Positions 8,554 to 16,336 are shown, counted from the first letter of the stretch. The stretch is 20,728 nucleotides of DNA from Euglena gracilis (GCA_900893395.1 CAAHFI010444710.1:1-20728); one strand, 5' to 3'. Numbers and translations are program-made. Notes: generated by a model from the letters alone, not told the origin.

Positions 8554-8623
8554 CACTCGCACAATTTGACAAACACATCAATTTCAGCCGGCACACATGG
8601 TCCTTTTCAAAGTTGCAAAACAA

Positions 8624-8648
8624 TTGGTTTGCGCATTTGCGCACCCAA
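8624..8648. repeat. TGCGCATTTGCGCA palindrome with TTGG/CCAA arms
   Basis: TGCGCA-TT-TGCGCA at 8630-8643 is flanked by TTGGTT and CCCAA. Its centre is the same word that is repeated at 18.9-19.9 kb, linking the two fields. Confidence 0.65.
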
Positions 8649-8653
8649 AACCG

Positions 8654-8969
8654 TCTTTTTGTGCATTTGCCCCCACCACCGACCACCAACTTCTCGCACA
8701 GCCAAGTTTCAGGGTATCGCTTCAGGCTCAGACACACCTCACCAAATCGTTCAGTCAGTGTCCTACGTTGATGAGGCAGCCAATGGAGGGTCAAAACACA
8801 CCCGCTGGGTGTTGTGTATATTTAATGGCACGATGATACCTGCTCTTAGGCACCCTGTTTTCCAAAGTCCCTGTTTCCATCTCCGCGTCCTGGGGCACCA
8901 TATCACATCCTGCTTACATTTTTTTTGGGTTTTGGGGGTCATATTTTGTTTGTTTTTTTTGTAAAAGAT
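8654..8969. other. Unassigned stretch
   Basis: Frames of 119 codons (minus, 8435-8794) and 132 codons (plus, 8566-8964) overlap almost fully here. Neither shows known motifs, and both run through GCGCA hairpins, so neither is called. Confidence 0.4.
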
Positions 8970-8997
8970 GTCGATGTGCACAGTTGCGCACACCACC
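8970..8997. repeat. GTCGATGTGC imperfect hairpin
   Basis: GTCGATGTGC and GCGCACACCAC face each other over ACAGTT. It is the sixth member of the hairpin set between 7505 and 8997, with the same arm and centre words. Confidence 0.5.
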
Positions 8998-9183
8998 AAA
9001 GCTCAAGTGCGAGATGCGCCACCTAAGATTTGGACCCCTTGTCGGCCGAATCACTCACGTGGGGAGCTGGGAGTCAAAAGAAGGTGATTTGGAAAGCTGG
9101 GATCCAGTTACTGGCAACTAAAAAATTCTGGGAGCAGTTCCGGGGTCATGGTGATAATCCGCTGTCCTCATGGGGGTTCCAAC

Positions 9184-9483
9184 CCCCCCTAATAAGTGCG
9201 CAGTGCCCTGATTATGCGCAGTCACAAAGCAGGTCGGAAAAGCATACACAATCCTCAGAACTGTCCTTCTCAGACCAAATATTTCTATCATCCAAGCCTA
9301 AATTTGACACATAATCACTTGATTCTTGCTTGACATCGCAAAAAAGGGGGGAAAATGAAAAGAGTGGGGGAAAGTAGGATTTGGAATTTGCCCTCATAAG
9401 TGCGCAGTGCCCTAATAAGTGCGTACCCTTGGGATCCGAAACAACGTCTTTAAAATGTGCGCACCCATGCACTTATTGGGGGG
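9184..9483. mobile_element. Inverted-repeat unit, AATAAGTGC ends
   Basis: CCCCCCTAATAAGTGC (9184-9199) is mirrored by GCACTTATTGGGGGG (9469-9483). Inside, ATAAGTGCGCAGTGCCCT occurs twice in direct orientation (9192-9209, 9396-9413), and AATAAGTGCGTACCC follows the second. The whole is about 300 bp and has no coding capacity. The superfamily and target duplication cannot be assigned. Confidence 0.55.
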
Positions 9484-9562
9484 TTTACCTCCCCTTTCCC
9501 CCTGTGGTTCGCTCTTACTCTAAAGGGACAAGAGCTCAGCGATCCCTCCCACTTATACCTCC
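9478..9562 (-). repeat. TCGCTGAGCTCTT dispersed repeat, copy 2 (inverted)
   Basis: The reverse complement carries GTATAAGTGGGAGGGA, TCGCTGAGCTCTTGTCC, CTTTAGAGTAAGAGCGAA and a G-rich tail, matching 4703-4800 part for part. It overlaps the right end of the preceding unit, so the two families may be joined or nested. Confidence 0.7.
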
Positions 9563-10094
9563 ACACTCACAACCCCCCTCGTGCCGACCAACCACACCTT
9601 GACTAATAACCCCTTGGGGAAGAAAATGGAAAACGCCAAGGACGCCAGTTTCTGGCTGCAAAGCCTCCGAGAGCTGATTTTTGCATTTTCAATGTCATCA
9701 TCGACTGTCATCAAAAATGCCATTTTTGACCATTTTTCCAAAATTTGCCAATTGGGGGCGGTTCTGGGTCGTTTTGGGGGTCAGACCAATAATTCCTAAT
9801 AAACCCCTCCATTTGCACCCCCCCCCTTTGGCTGACCAACCAAACCAGATCCTTTTAACCCCAGGGGGTCTATAAGTGCGTGGGGGTTTAGGACGAATTG
9901 AGGCCGAATTTTACGGAAATTGAGGCAAAAGTGCCACCCAAAAATCTTCCGAAATGAGGACTTAACTTCCGGCCAAACTTTGTCCCCAGTATCCGACGTG
10001 CCGATCCTCACCCTGACCTATTCCCAAATTTAACTGCCCAACCTCAAATCCACCGACCGAGGGTTGCCCAGAAACTGCGCAGTTCCCCTAGTGG
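9563..10094. other. Unassigned stretch
   Basis: Contains CTAATAA-CCCC remnants (9602-9615, 9793-9806), a C9 tract at 9820, TATAAGTGCGTGGGGG at 9873, and a 12-bp perfect palindrome AACTGCGCAGTT at 10073-10084. Frames are 62-72 codons. No gene is recognised. Confidence 0.4.
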
Positions 10095-10165
10095 GACCTG
10101 GGTCCCTCCATACGACCCCCCTGCACATTCTATTTGGCCCACAGGGGGGGGGGTAGAATATGGCT
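10095..10165 (-). repeat. GTCGTATGGA dispersed repeat, copy 2 (inverted)
   Basis: Reverse-complemented it reads GGCAGCCATATTCTA, C10, spacer, G6, GTCGTATGGAGGGACC, matching 6655-6745. The C and G tract lengths differ between copies, as expected for slippage. Confidence 0.65.
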
Positions 10166-10170
10166 GCCAC

Positions 10171-10470
10171 TTGCACATCCCACACCAGGAAGCGAGAGAA
10201 AAAAACGCAGAAACACAAATCACAGGGAGAGTGATGGGATGGGGGAAAGGTGGTCAATTTTTCATGGGAATTTTTGTTGATTTTGAACGAAACGAGGATG
10301 ATGGGCTGGCGGCCATGTCGGTGTTGGTTGTTTTTCTGACCACACACAACGGGACCACCAGACGCGAGAACATAGTCAGTTCCAAAGGCCTTTTGACCTT
10401 TCAGTTTCAAAAGAATTCATGCATTCATTCCCCAAAACGACGAAGGGTTCTTATTAATTTCATTTCATAA
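10171..10470 (+). CDS. Candidate coding segment, unknown product
   Basis: A 99-codon frame ending in TAA at 10468-10470. From the ATG at 10264 it reads MGIFVDFERNEDDGLAAMSV then LVVFLTTHNGTTRRENIVSS. By hand count, about 74% of 42 codons in this part begin with a purine and about 40% with G, the strongest codon-phase signal seen in the window. No known domain is recognised. The upstream part abuts the repeat at 10095-10165, so the earlier ATG at 10171 is doubtful. The minus strand is also open for 126 codons (10030-10410), which weakens the case. It could be a terminal exon. Confidence 0.27.
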   Translation: MHIPHQEAREKNAETQITGRVMGWGKGGQFFMGIFVDFERNEDDGLAAMSVLVVFLTTHNGTTRRENIVSSKGLLTFQFQKNSCIHSPKRRRVLINFIS

Positions 10471-11680
10471 TAATAATATATTGTCATGTTGTGTATTGAT
10501 GCATTTTTTCATATCGGACCTCGTATTGACTCGGCGATGTGGTGCACCTCCAGGCCAATGGGATACAAGAGTGGGTGTGAGGTCCAATGCGGAGCAATAG
10601 CTCGGGTCCACAGGATTTTTGAAATTGGCAGGTCTGAAGACTTTTGCAGCTGACCGTCCGAGCCCCAGTGCCTCAGATCCCTTGCCTTGGAGGGCTCTCG
10701 GAGAGCAGACTGCAGGTGCGACTGCCCGCTCGAAGCCTTCTTCGGTTGGCGGGGTCCCCCCGCCCGCCCCTCCAAGGAGCTTAATTGCCCTGGGGCTGCG
10801 GCCATCTTGCGGGCCACTGGGTAGGGGGGCCGGCCAGCCAGCCGATGGGGAGCCCAGGAGGGGGCTTTGGGCGTTCCAGTCTCTTCCCGATGTTCCTGAA
10901 AAGGCCCTGGGCGCGCAGGTAGCCTGGAAAGGATGCTAAAAGGACGCTGGCTGGGAACTGCCGGCTGGAAAGGTGCTTGCTGGAGTTTGTCGATAATGCG
11001 GGGAGGGGTACGGTTGGCTGCCAGCGGAAAAACCCCTCGAAAGAAGCAAGAGAAACGGAAGGCAGCTATACGCAGTCCCGAGCCTGTGAGGGAATCCCAG
11101 AGAGCCCGGCTTCTCTTTCCAGCATCTCCCGCGACCCCAGCTCGGGAAACTGCCGGGGCAGGGGCATCATTCACTTCACCCTGCATGCCCCCCCCCCGGG
11201 GGATGGGGTATTTTGGGAGTAGGTGGGTAGGTTTGTCCCTTGGCCCCTCCCCTGGGGCAGGGGTGTGCCTTGGGTGAGCCCCAACCAGGCCAGAGGCCGG
11301 ATCGGCCAGAAAGTTTTTGGGGTGTTTGAATGACTTTGGGTGGTTTGGGGCTGGAGAAGTTGGTGGGTGACCCTCCTGGGGTTTTGGCCCAGCAAGAAGT
11401 GCCCCCCCCCCGCGAGGGACAAGTGAATCCATGGGCCGGGTTCAGCAGGCCTTCCCCAAGCCTCTCCCTGCCAGCAACCCACTTCCCGCTGCCCGGCTCT
11501 CCTCCCCCAGTCGTAAGAAACGTCCGCGGCCTCAGGCAGCAGCCGCGCTGCAAGTCGCCCAGCAGCGGCTGCCGGTGCATTGGAGGCTGGCCGGCGCCGT
11601 GCGTGCCGCGCGGTTCCCCACAAAAGGGAAAAGGGCTGCACGGAACACTTGGGGCACCCCGCATGTGTTGGTTGGTGGGG
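10471..11680. other. GC-rich stretch with many overlapping open frames
   Basis: Unlike the repeats, this stretch is GC-rich with few long C/G runs. The longest frame is 307 codons on the minus strand (10509-11432). It contains an ATG at about 10805 in the context CAAGATGGCC. Plus-strand frames of 99-150 codons overlap it. A 66-nt candidate exon exists on the plus strand (10642-10707: TTTTGCAG acceptor, TGCAG|GTGCGA donor; LTVRAPVPQIPCLGG). With frames open on both strands, composition alone can explain them. It may be a CpG-rich promoter or exon region. Confidence 0.3.
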
Positions 11681-11874
11681 TTATCAGGCTTTTTTTTAAC
11701 TCAGACCCGGGTATGGAGGTCCTGGTATGAGTTTCGGCACAAAGGGCGAAAAAAAATTGGGAAACGGCCCTGGACGACCTGATTTTGGGGGGTCACCCGG
11801 GGGGGGGGGTCCCACGCCAGGCTGGATGGAGGCGGACCACCCTCCCCGCAGGGTCTTTTAAAGAAGCTTGATAA
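11681..11874. mobile_element. CAGGC-type MITE, 194 bp
   Basis: The left end TTATCAGGCTTTTTTTTAA and the reverse-complemented right end TTATCAAGCTTCTTTAAAA are clear TIRs, and both are followed by AGACCC. The interior TTTCGGCACAAAGGGCGAAA matches the core of the other CAGGG-type elements. The flanks of the CAGG/CTTG ends do not give an 8-bp duplication. If the ends are taken one base out, TA flanks both sides, so the insertion type is ambiguous. Confidence 0.68.
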
Positions 11875-12084
11875 GGGTGGGTACGTCGCTTGTTTATTTG
11901 ACTGTCCCACCACCCATTCTGATGGTCAGATGGATAATGAAGACCAAATTGTGGAGCCAGCCGCGAGTTGAGGGGGTGGACCGCCCCCACCTCCAGAGGG
12001 TCCCCCACCAGGCCTTCCCGTACCACACTTCCTGGTCTGGGGATGATTCCAATCATTGGGGAAGGCACTGACCCGTTGATATCA
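11875..12084. other. Unassigned stretch
   Basis: Short spacer between two elements. Frames on both strands continue into the neighbours' GC tracts. No feature is recognised. Confidence 0.35.
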
Positions 12085-12343
12085 ATGGTGAGCAGGCTTC
12101 TTTTTAAGAAAGCACCCCTCCCCCAGGGAGCTAGGTGCTTGGAGCAGGCAGGGGGGGGTTGGGCACTTTCCACCCTCCAGGGGGGTTGGACTCCCCCCCC
12201 CCCTGCACCGAAGGCACCGGGGCCCGAAAACGACCGTTTTCAAAGGAAAATTGGCTGGGTCGGCAGGCACTGAGGTCCAGAACCGATCCCGGGGGGGGGG
12301 GGGTATCTGCTATGGGCGGGCACCCATGGTACAAGATGGTGAG
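12085..12343. mobile_element. hAT-like MITE with perfect 8-bp target duplication
   Basis: ATGGTGAG at 12085-12092 and again at 12336-12343 flanks a 243-bp element. The left end CAGGCTTCTTTTTAAG fits the superfamily. The right end GGTACAAG is close to the ACAAG ends at 16042 and 16632. The interior has the GGCACCGGGGCCC - CGTTTTCAAAGGAAAATT - GGGTCGGCAGGCAC order of the 288-bp elements, plus C12 and G13 tracts. The exact duplication argues for a fairly recent insertion. Confidence 0.72.
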
Positions 12344-12720
12344 TCCTGGAGGGCATTTGAGGTGCCGTGGTTTCAGGGCTACAGTTGCTTCGCGAAAGCA
12401 GTTGTCAGCAATGTGGTTGCTGGAAGTAACTGACTTTGCCAGTATCACCCCACCAATAATTTTTAATCTCGTGGAGTCTCCTTTCGCCCTTTGGTTTTTG
12501 GGTTGGCTTTGCGGATGCTGTGGTGCTCCATCACCCACCCCACCACCCCCTTCCTGGCACCTCAGAGGTGCCTTCCACTCAGACTTTGGCACACCTTCAG
12601 CCTGGGGCTTGGCAAAGCTGAATGTGGGGAGGTGCTGTGGGAATGTGCAGGTGAGTTGGAAAAGTATGTTCCGTTTTAAAATCCCTGGTCGTCCTCAGGG
12701 CTGCAGAAGGATCCCCAAAA
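12344..12720. other. Unassigned stretch with one candidate exon
   Basis: Lies between two elements. A 221-codon plus frame (12135-12800) begins inside the preceding element and is not trusted as a whole. The candidate exon at 12566-12650 is listed separately. Confidence 0.4.
12566..12650 (+). CDS. Candidate internal exon, unknown product
   Basis: An 85-nt stretch with acceptor TTCCTGGCACCTCAG and strong donor TGCAG|GTGAGT. Two frames are open: RCLPLRLWHTFSLGLGKAEC... and GAFHSDFGTPSAWGLAKLNV.... Neither is recognised. The length equals that of the candidate at 3598-3682, which may be chance. Reading through past the donor stays open for only a short way. Confidence 0.22.
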
Positions 12721-12920
12721 CAGAGTTTTTGTTTAAAAAGGGTTTTTACCTGGGAGGTAGGGGCCCTCCCATAGGGGGTCGTGCTGAGTGGGTACCCTGA
12801 CAGAGACTTCACTCCGTTTTCGACACAAACACCGAAAAAATTTGGACCCAAAATTAACTCCCAGGGCCCCCCAGAGGTGGGTGGGTGCAGCCTCTCCCCA
12901 AATCCTAAAAAAAACCTCTG
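12721..12920. mobile_element. CAGAG-type MITE, 200 bp
   Basis: The left end CAGAGTTTTTGTTTAAAA and the reverse-complemented right end CAGAGGTTTTTTTTAGGA are TIRs. The subterminal CTGGGAGGTAGGGGCCC is mirrored near the right end. The interior TTTTCGACACAAACACCGAA then AAAATTTGGACC matches the superfamily core. Flanks agree at about 4 of 8 positions, so no duplication is claimed. Confidence 0.62.
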
Positions 12921-13260
12921 GCCTGAACCCCGTAGGAGTGGGGGGGAACCACTCCTCCCCTTCCACTGCCTCCTCCCATATTTTCACATTTAGGTCACAT
13001 TTTTGTTGTTGTCCTTCGGCGCCGAAGGCATTTTAACTTGCAATGGGGGGAGTCCCTGGACTTTTCTATCCTAGGGAGCTTCATTTTCGCTGGAAATTTG
13101 ACAGGCTCTGTATCGTCCCTGTACGTTTCATTTGTTGGAAGTTCTCAGATCAGGGTCCAGCGGCATGCCTGTCACTGCTTGCTTGTAGGGCAAAGGGTAG
13201 AGCTGAATGGGTTTCACACAAAGCTCATTTAACAGAACAGTGAACACAAAAAAACCAATA
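12921..13260. other. Unassigned stretch
   Basis: Frames of 64-66 codons at 13038-13243 (for example SFIFAGNLTGSVSSLYVSFV) are open in two phases and unrecognised. TTCGGCGCCGAAGG at 13016-13029 is a palindrome resembling the GGCGCCGAAGG word inside the 288-bp elements. Confidence 0.35.
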
Positions 13261-13312
13261 TCAACGACGACGACGATGCTGACGATGCTGCTGCTGCTAT
13301 CTATACTGCTGC
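13261..13312 (+). repeat. GAC/GCT triplet microsatellite
   Basis: (ACG)n-(ATG/CTG)n triplets, imperfect, leading directly into the telomere-like block. ACGACGACG also reappears in CGACAACTCATCAACG after it. Confidence 0.75.
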
Positions 13313-13316
13313 GGTC

Positions 13317-13430
13317 AGGGTTAGGGTTTGGGATAGGGTTGGGTTGGGGGATAGGGTTAGGGTTAGGGATAGGGGTAGGGGTAGGGTAAGGGATAGGGTT
13401 GGGTTAGGATAGGGATAGGTTAGGGTTTGT
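13317..13430 (+). repeat. Interstitial telomere-like array, degenerate
   Basis: About 18 GGG-phased units of six to seven bases, mostly TTAGGG, ATAGGG and GTTGGG with occasional GTAGGG. The G-rich strand points rightward. The mixture of variants shows it is old or never a functional end. TTAGGG-type telomeres are found in many protists and animals, while TTTAGGG is typical of most plants; both occur in this block. Confidence 0.85.
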
Positions 13431-13436
13431 TATAGA

Positions 13437-13500
13437 GTTTTTATTATTATTATTATATTATATATATATTATTATTATATTTTATTATTATTATTTATTA
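13437..13500 (+). repeat. TTA microsatellite
   Basis: (TTA)n with TATATATA interruptions, sitting between the two telomere-like arrays. Confidence 0.85.
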
Positions 13501-13573
13501 TAGGGTTTATTTTATAGGGTTAGGGTTTATTATTATTATTATAGGGATAGGGATAGGGATAGGGTTTAGGGTA
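13501..13573 (+). repeat. Second telomere-like array
   Basis: TATAGGG, TTAGGG and four successive ATAGGG units around a (TTA)n run, ending TTTAGGG. It is the same orientation and variant set as the first array, suggesting one array split by TTA expansion. Confidence 0.8.
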
Positions 13574-13634
13574 TTATTGACGATAATAATAAAATCAGTG
13601 ACGACAACTCATCAACGAAACCAGCACAACGAAG

Positions 13635-13713
13635 ATGGTGGTGGTGGTGGTGGTGGTGGTGGTGGTGGTGTGTGGTGGTGGTGGTGGTGGTGTGTGGTGG
13701 TGATGTGGTGGTG

Positions 13714-13760
<47 letters not shown>

Positions 13761-13824
13761 GTGATGATGATGGTGATGATGATGATGGTGATGATGATGG
13801 TGATGATGATGGTGATGATGATGG

Positions 13825-13857
<33 letters not shown>

Positions 13858-13886
13858 GGTGATGATGATGATGATGATGGTGATGA

Positions 13887-13919
<33 letters not shown>

Positions 13920-13955
13920 GTGATGATGGTGATGATGATGATGGTGATGATGATG

Positions 13956-13989
<34 letters not shown>

Positions 13990-14037
13990 TGATGATGATG
14001 ATGGTGATGATGATGATGATGATGATGGATGATGATG
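13635..14037 (+). repeat. TGG then GAT/GATGGT microsatellite
   Basis: About 80 bp of (TGG)n with TGTGG breaks is followed by about 320 bp of (GAT)n with regular GGT interruptions. Long frames of poly-His, poly-Asp and poly-Ser on both strands are translations of this array and not proteins. Array length in the assembly may be unreliable. Confidence 0.92.
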
Positions 14038-14430
14038 CCAACAATGTTTTTTATGTTGATGTTCACAGGCCGGGTTTGCAGCCCCAGGCTGTCCCTCCGA
14101 GCAATGTGACGGACGCCACAGGGCAGTGGCCACCCCACCCCGGCTGTGTTTTCCGTCCTACGGCCTGTCGCCCTTCAGTTGGGCATTGGCATTTTTTTCG
14201 AAGTATTTCAAACAGTATCATGTTCCTTTTGTGCAGCTCAAAGGACAGCCTGGCACAGTTTTTGTTGTTGCAGAAATGTTTTCCCTGTCTTTTCTATGTC
14301 TGCCTGTCTGTCTGTCTGCATGTATGCAGGCCAGCCTTAAGCAGAAGGGGTGGCTCACCGGGGCGGGGGACTCGACTGCAGCTAGTACGATGGGTGGAAA
14401 TCCTAGTGCACCCTCCCCCCGGGGGGGGGG
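14038..14430 (+). other. Unassigned stretch with a weak coding candidate
   Basis: From about 14179 the plus strand reads SKYFKQYHVPFVQLKGQPGT then VFVVAEMFSL after a possible acceptor CGCCCTTCAG (14178). No GT donor fits well. The following CTGTCTGTCTGTC is a small microsatellite. About half the codons begin with a purine, so support is weak. Product unknown. Confidence 0.15.
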
Positions 14431-14463
14431 CTGGTCAGTGGAAAATTATTTTCCAATGACCGG
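14431..14463. repeat. 33-bp near-perfect palindrome
   Basis: CTGGTCAGTGGAAAAT, a single T, then ATTTTCCAATGACCGG: arms match at 14 of 16. It is preceded by a C6G10 switch and followed by AGAGAATTACCCCCAGGG, the pattern seen inverted at 4990-5100. Confidence 0.75.
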
Positions 14464-14570
14464 TATGAAGTGCCAGAGAATTACCCCCAGGGAGGGGTGG
14501 TCTAGCTCATGGATTTTTTTCATCGCCAGTTAAATGGCTGGCTAGCTTCAGCAGAGGCCTGATGCAGGCA

Positions 14571-14622
14571 TCCATGTATGTATGCGTGCATGTGTACATG
14601 CGTACATATGTGCTGGTATGTT
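14571..14622 (+). repeat. Degenerate ATGT/GTAC-rich microsatellite
   Basis: CATGTATGTATGCGTGCATG and CGTACATATGTG form a loose (ATGY)n run. Confidence 0.55.
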
Positions 14623-14659
14623 GGTAACTGTGTGTCCAGCGTTTTGCATTTGTGTCCCA

Positions 14660-14745
14660 TGTCCAATGAACAACCTTGCCCAATGAACGTCCCCTGTCCA
14701 GACCCTCTAGATTGTCACGTTAAGTGTTCAGAAGGCTTGGGAGGG
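14660..14745 (+). repeat. CCAATGAAC dispersed repeat, second copy
   Basis: CCATGTCCAATGAACA, TTGCCCAATGAAC, CCAGACCCTCTAGATTGTCAC and AGTGTTC parallel 4521-4600. Here the CCAATGAAC word is doubled in direct orientation and the mirrored right end is absent, so the copy is partial. Confidence 0.55.
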
Positions 14746-14941
14746 GAGGTATCCACGAGCAGAGCCTGATCCACCTGTATATTTGCGGGCTGCCACCGCT
14801 CTCAGTCGATACATTGGCCATCAACGTTGTTGGTCTTGTACAGCCCTATTCCTATACCTTGCCCCCCAGGTGTTCAGAAAAGCTGCCGAAGCGCCGAAAT
14901 TCAGGCAATTCAGCTTCCTCTGGTGCTTTCATTCTTGCCAC

Positions 14942-15380
14942 CAGGAATCTTAACTGGAGGGGACCTGACCCCTGGAGGAGGGGTCCATCCAGCCAGGACT
15001 TTTTTTTCCAACCAGCGCCTCCCAGCCAGGCTGTGCCCCCCCCCCCGGGGGTCTGCTGAGATAAAGTTTGGGCCTGCCCAGCAAAGCCGGGCTGGACTGA
15101 AAAAATTCTCGGTACAAAAATCGCCGAAATTTTTGGGAAAGGGGTAAAAATTACCAGAAGTGCAATTTTAGTTTTTGGGGGGTTGCCACCTCCAAATTTT
15201 GGCTGAAAAATGCCAACCCAGTTGGATTTGGGCTTTTGGGGGGCATTTTTTGGGGTACCACCCGGTCCAGCACCCAGCCAGCTGGACCCCCCAAACCACC
15301 CACCCCTGGGGGGGGGTCCAGCCTGTCACCTTTTTTCTAACTGGCCTGCGGACCCCCCCTGGGTCCTTAAGAAAACCCTG
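14942..15380. mobile_element. hAT-like MITE, 439 bp, CCAGCCAGC family
   Basis: The left end CAGGAATCTTAACTGG and reverse-complemented right end CAGGGTTTTCTTAAGGACCC are TIRs. The flanks CTTGCCAC (14934-14941) and CTTGCCAT (15381-15388) are an 8-bp duplication with one difference. CAGGG termini plus 8-bp duplications are the signature of the hAT superfamily. The interior has CCAGCCAGG, C12G5, GGGCCTGCCCAGC, the core TCGGTACAAAAATCGCCGAA and AAATTTTGGCTGAAAAATGC. There is no transposase, so it is non-autonomous. Confidence 0.78.
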
Positions 15381-15746
15381 CTTGCCATTCATTTGTCTTT
15401 CCCATCACCCATTCCATCTTTTTCCAGGCGGGGAACCTGGGTCGCTGGCAGCCTTTTCCAGCCAGCCCAAATTCTCCAGCCAGCCTCTGAGCTGAACCCC
15501 CTTTCCCAGGACTCCCCCCTCTGGGTGGCTTAAGCAACTGCTCCACAGGTTCGGAATGAGAGTCTTCCCTGATTTGAGTTGATTTTTGCACCTCCCCTCC
15601 CTCTGTCAAAGACTCCCCAATATCTAACCCCCCCCGTTGGAGGACACCCTTTGGAGGTGCACAAGAGTTTCTTTTGCACCTGAAGAAAAGACCCCTATCT
15701 GATGACTGACTCTGGAGGACAATTTTTGGTTCAGAACCTTGATGTC
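15381..15746. other. Unassigned stretch with a CAGCC fragment
   Basis: GGCAGCCTTTTCCAGCCAGC at 15445-15464 recalls the CCAGCCAGC family and may be a remnant. The rest is unrecognised, and the 213-codon minus frame (15367-16008) runs into the next element. Confidence 0.35.
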
Positions 15747-16050
15747 CAACGACCAGGCTTGTTTTTAGTCGGGTGCCTACCCCACGGGGCGGGGTGGTGC
15801 CAGGGGCAGGCACCCCATAGCACCCATCCGACCCCCCCCGGGGGTTAGGGTTTTTGGGGTGCCTGCCCATAGCAGGCACCCCCTCCGACCTGGCCGAAGG
15901 CGCCGGGGGCCCACAAAAGGCCATTTTCATTGAAAATTTTCTGGGTCCCCCCCGGACCCCCCTGGGGGTGTGCCTGCTATGGGCAGGCACCCTATAGCAC
16001 CCACCCACCCCCTCCCCCCCAGGTCGGTAAGCACAAGGCTGTCAACGACC
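15747..16050. mobile_element. hAT-like MITE, 288 bp, copy 1 with 8-bp duplication
   Basis: CAACGACC flanks both sides exactly (15747-15754, 16043-16050). The left end AGGCTTGTTTTTAGTCGGG and reverse-complemented right end CAGCCTTGTGCTTACCGACC are TIRs. Three internal hairpins use GTGCCTGC...GCAGGCAC with CCATAGCACCC beside them. The centre has GGCCATTTTCATTGAAAATT, a palindromic core. The length is identical to the copy at 16345-16632. No coding capacity. Confidence 0.85.
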
Positions 16051-16336
16051 CCGTTCGGAGGACAGATAACCGGTCATTGGACATGGGGGAAACGTTATGG
16101 AAGTAGTCTGGAAACAATACATATTTGATATTTGCGTGTATGCATTTGGATGTTGTGTGCATTTATTTTGCTCCCCGAACCGATAAATTGAAGTATGTAT
16201 TTGTCCAGTCGCCCTTCCAGCCTTCATTTTAGGAATGCCACACCCTTTCGGGGGATGATAGGCTTCTTTGAAAGGGATGTTGCACCTCCTTGGCAACTTG
16301 GGGGGGGGGGGCTGGTGCCATGGGTGTCTGGGGAAA
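16051..16336. other. Unassigned spacer between two MITE copies
   Basis: Mixed-composition DNA with a G11 tract at 16301. A 123-codon minus frame (16042-16413) enters the next element and is not supported. Confidence 0.4.

Noticed and set aside
8566-8964. SYVDE in a 132-codon frame as a reverse-transcriptase YVDD-like motif
   Set aside because: No surrounding reverse-transcriptase motifs; the frame overlaps GCGCA hairpins and an open antisense frame.
10509-11432. 307-codon minus-strand frame with CAAGATGGCC start context
   Set aside because: Region is GC-rich and open on the plus strand too; purine-first bias near chance by hand count in the downstream part; no family resemblance.
13566-14138. 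Poly-His, poly-Asp, poly-Ser and poly-Met/Ile frames of 149-190 codons
   Set aside because: They are translations of the TGG and GAT triplet arrays on both strands and in all phases.
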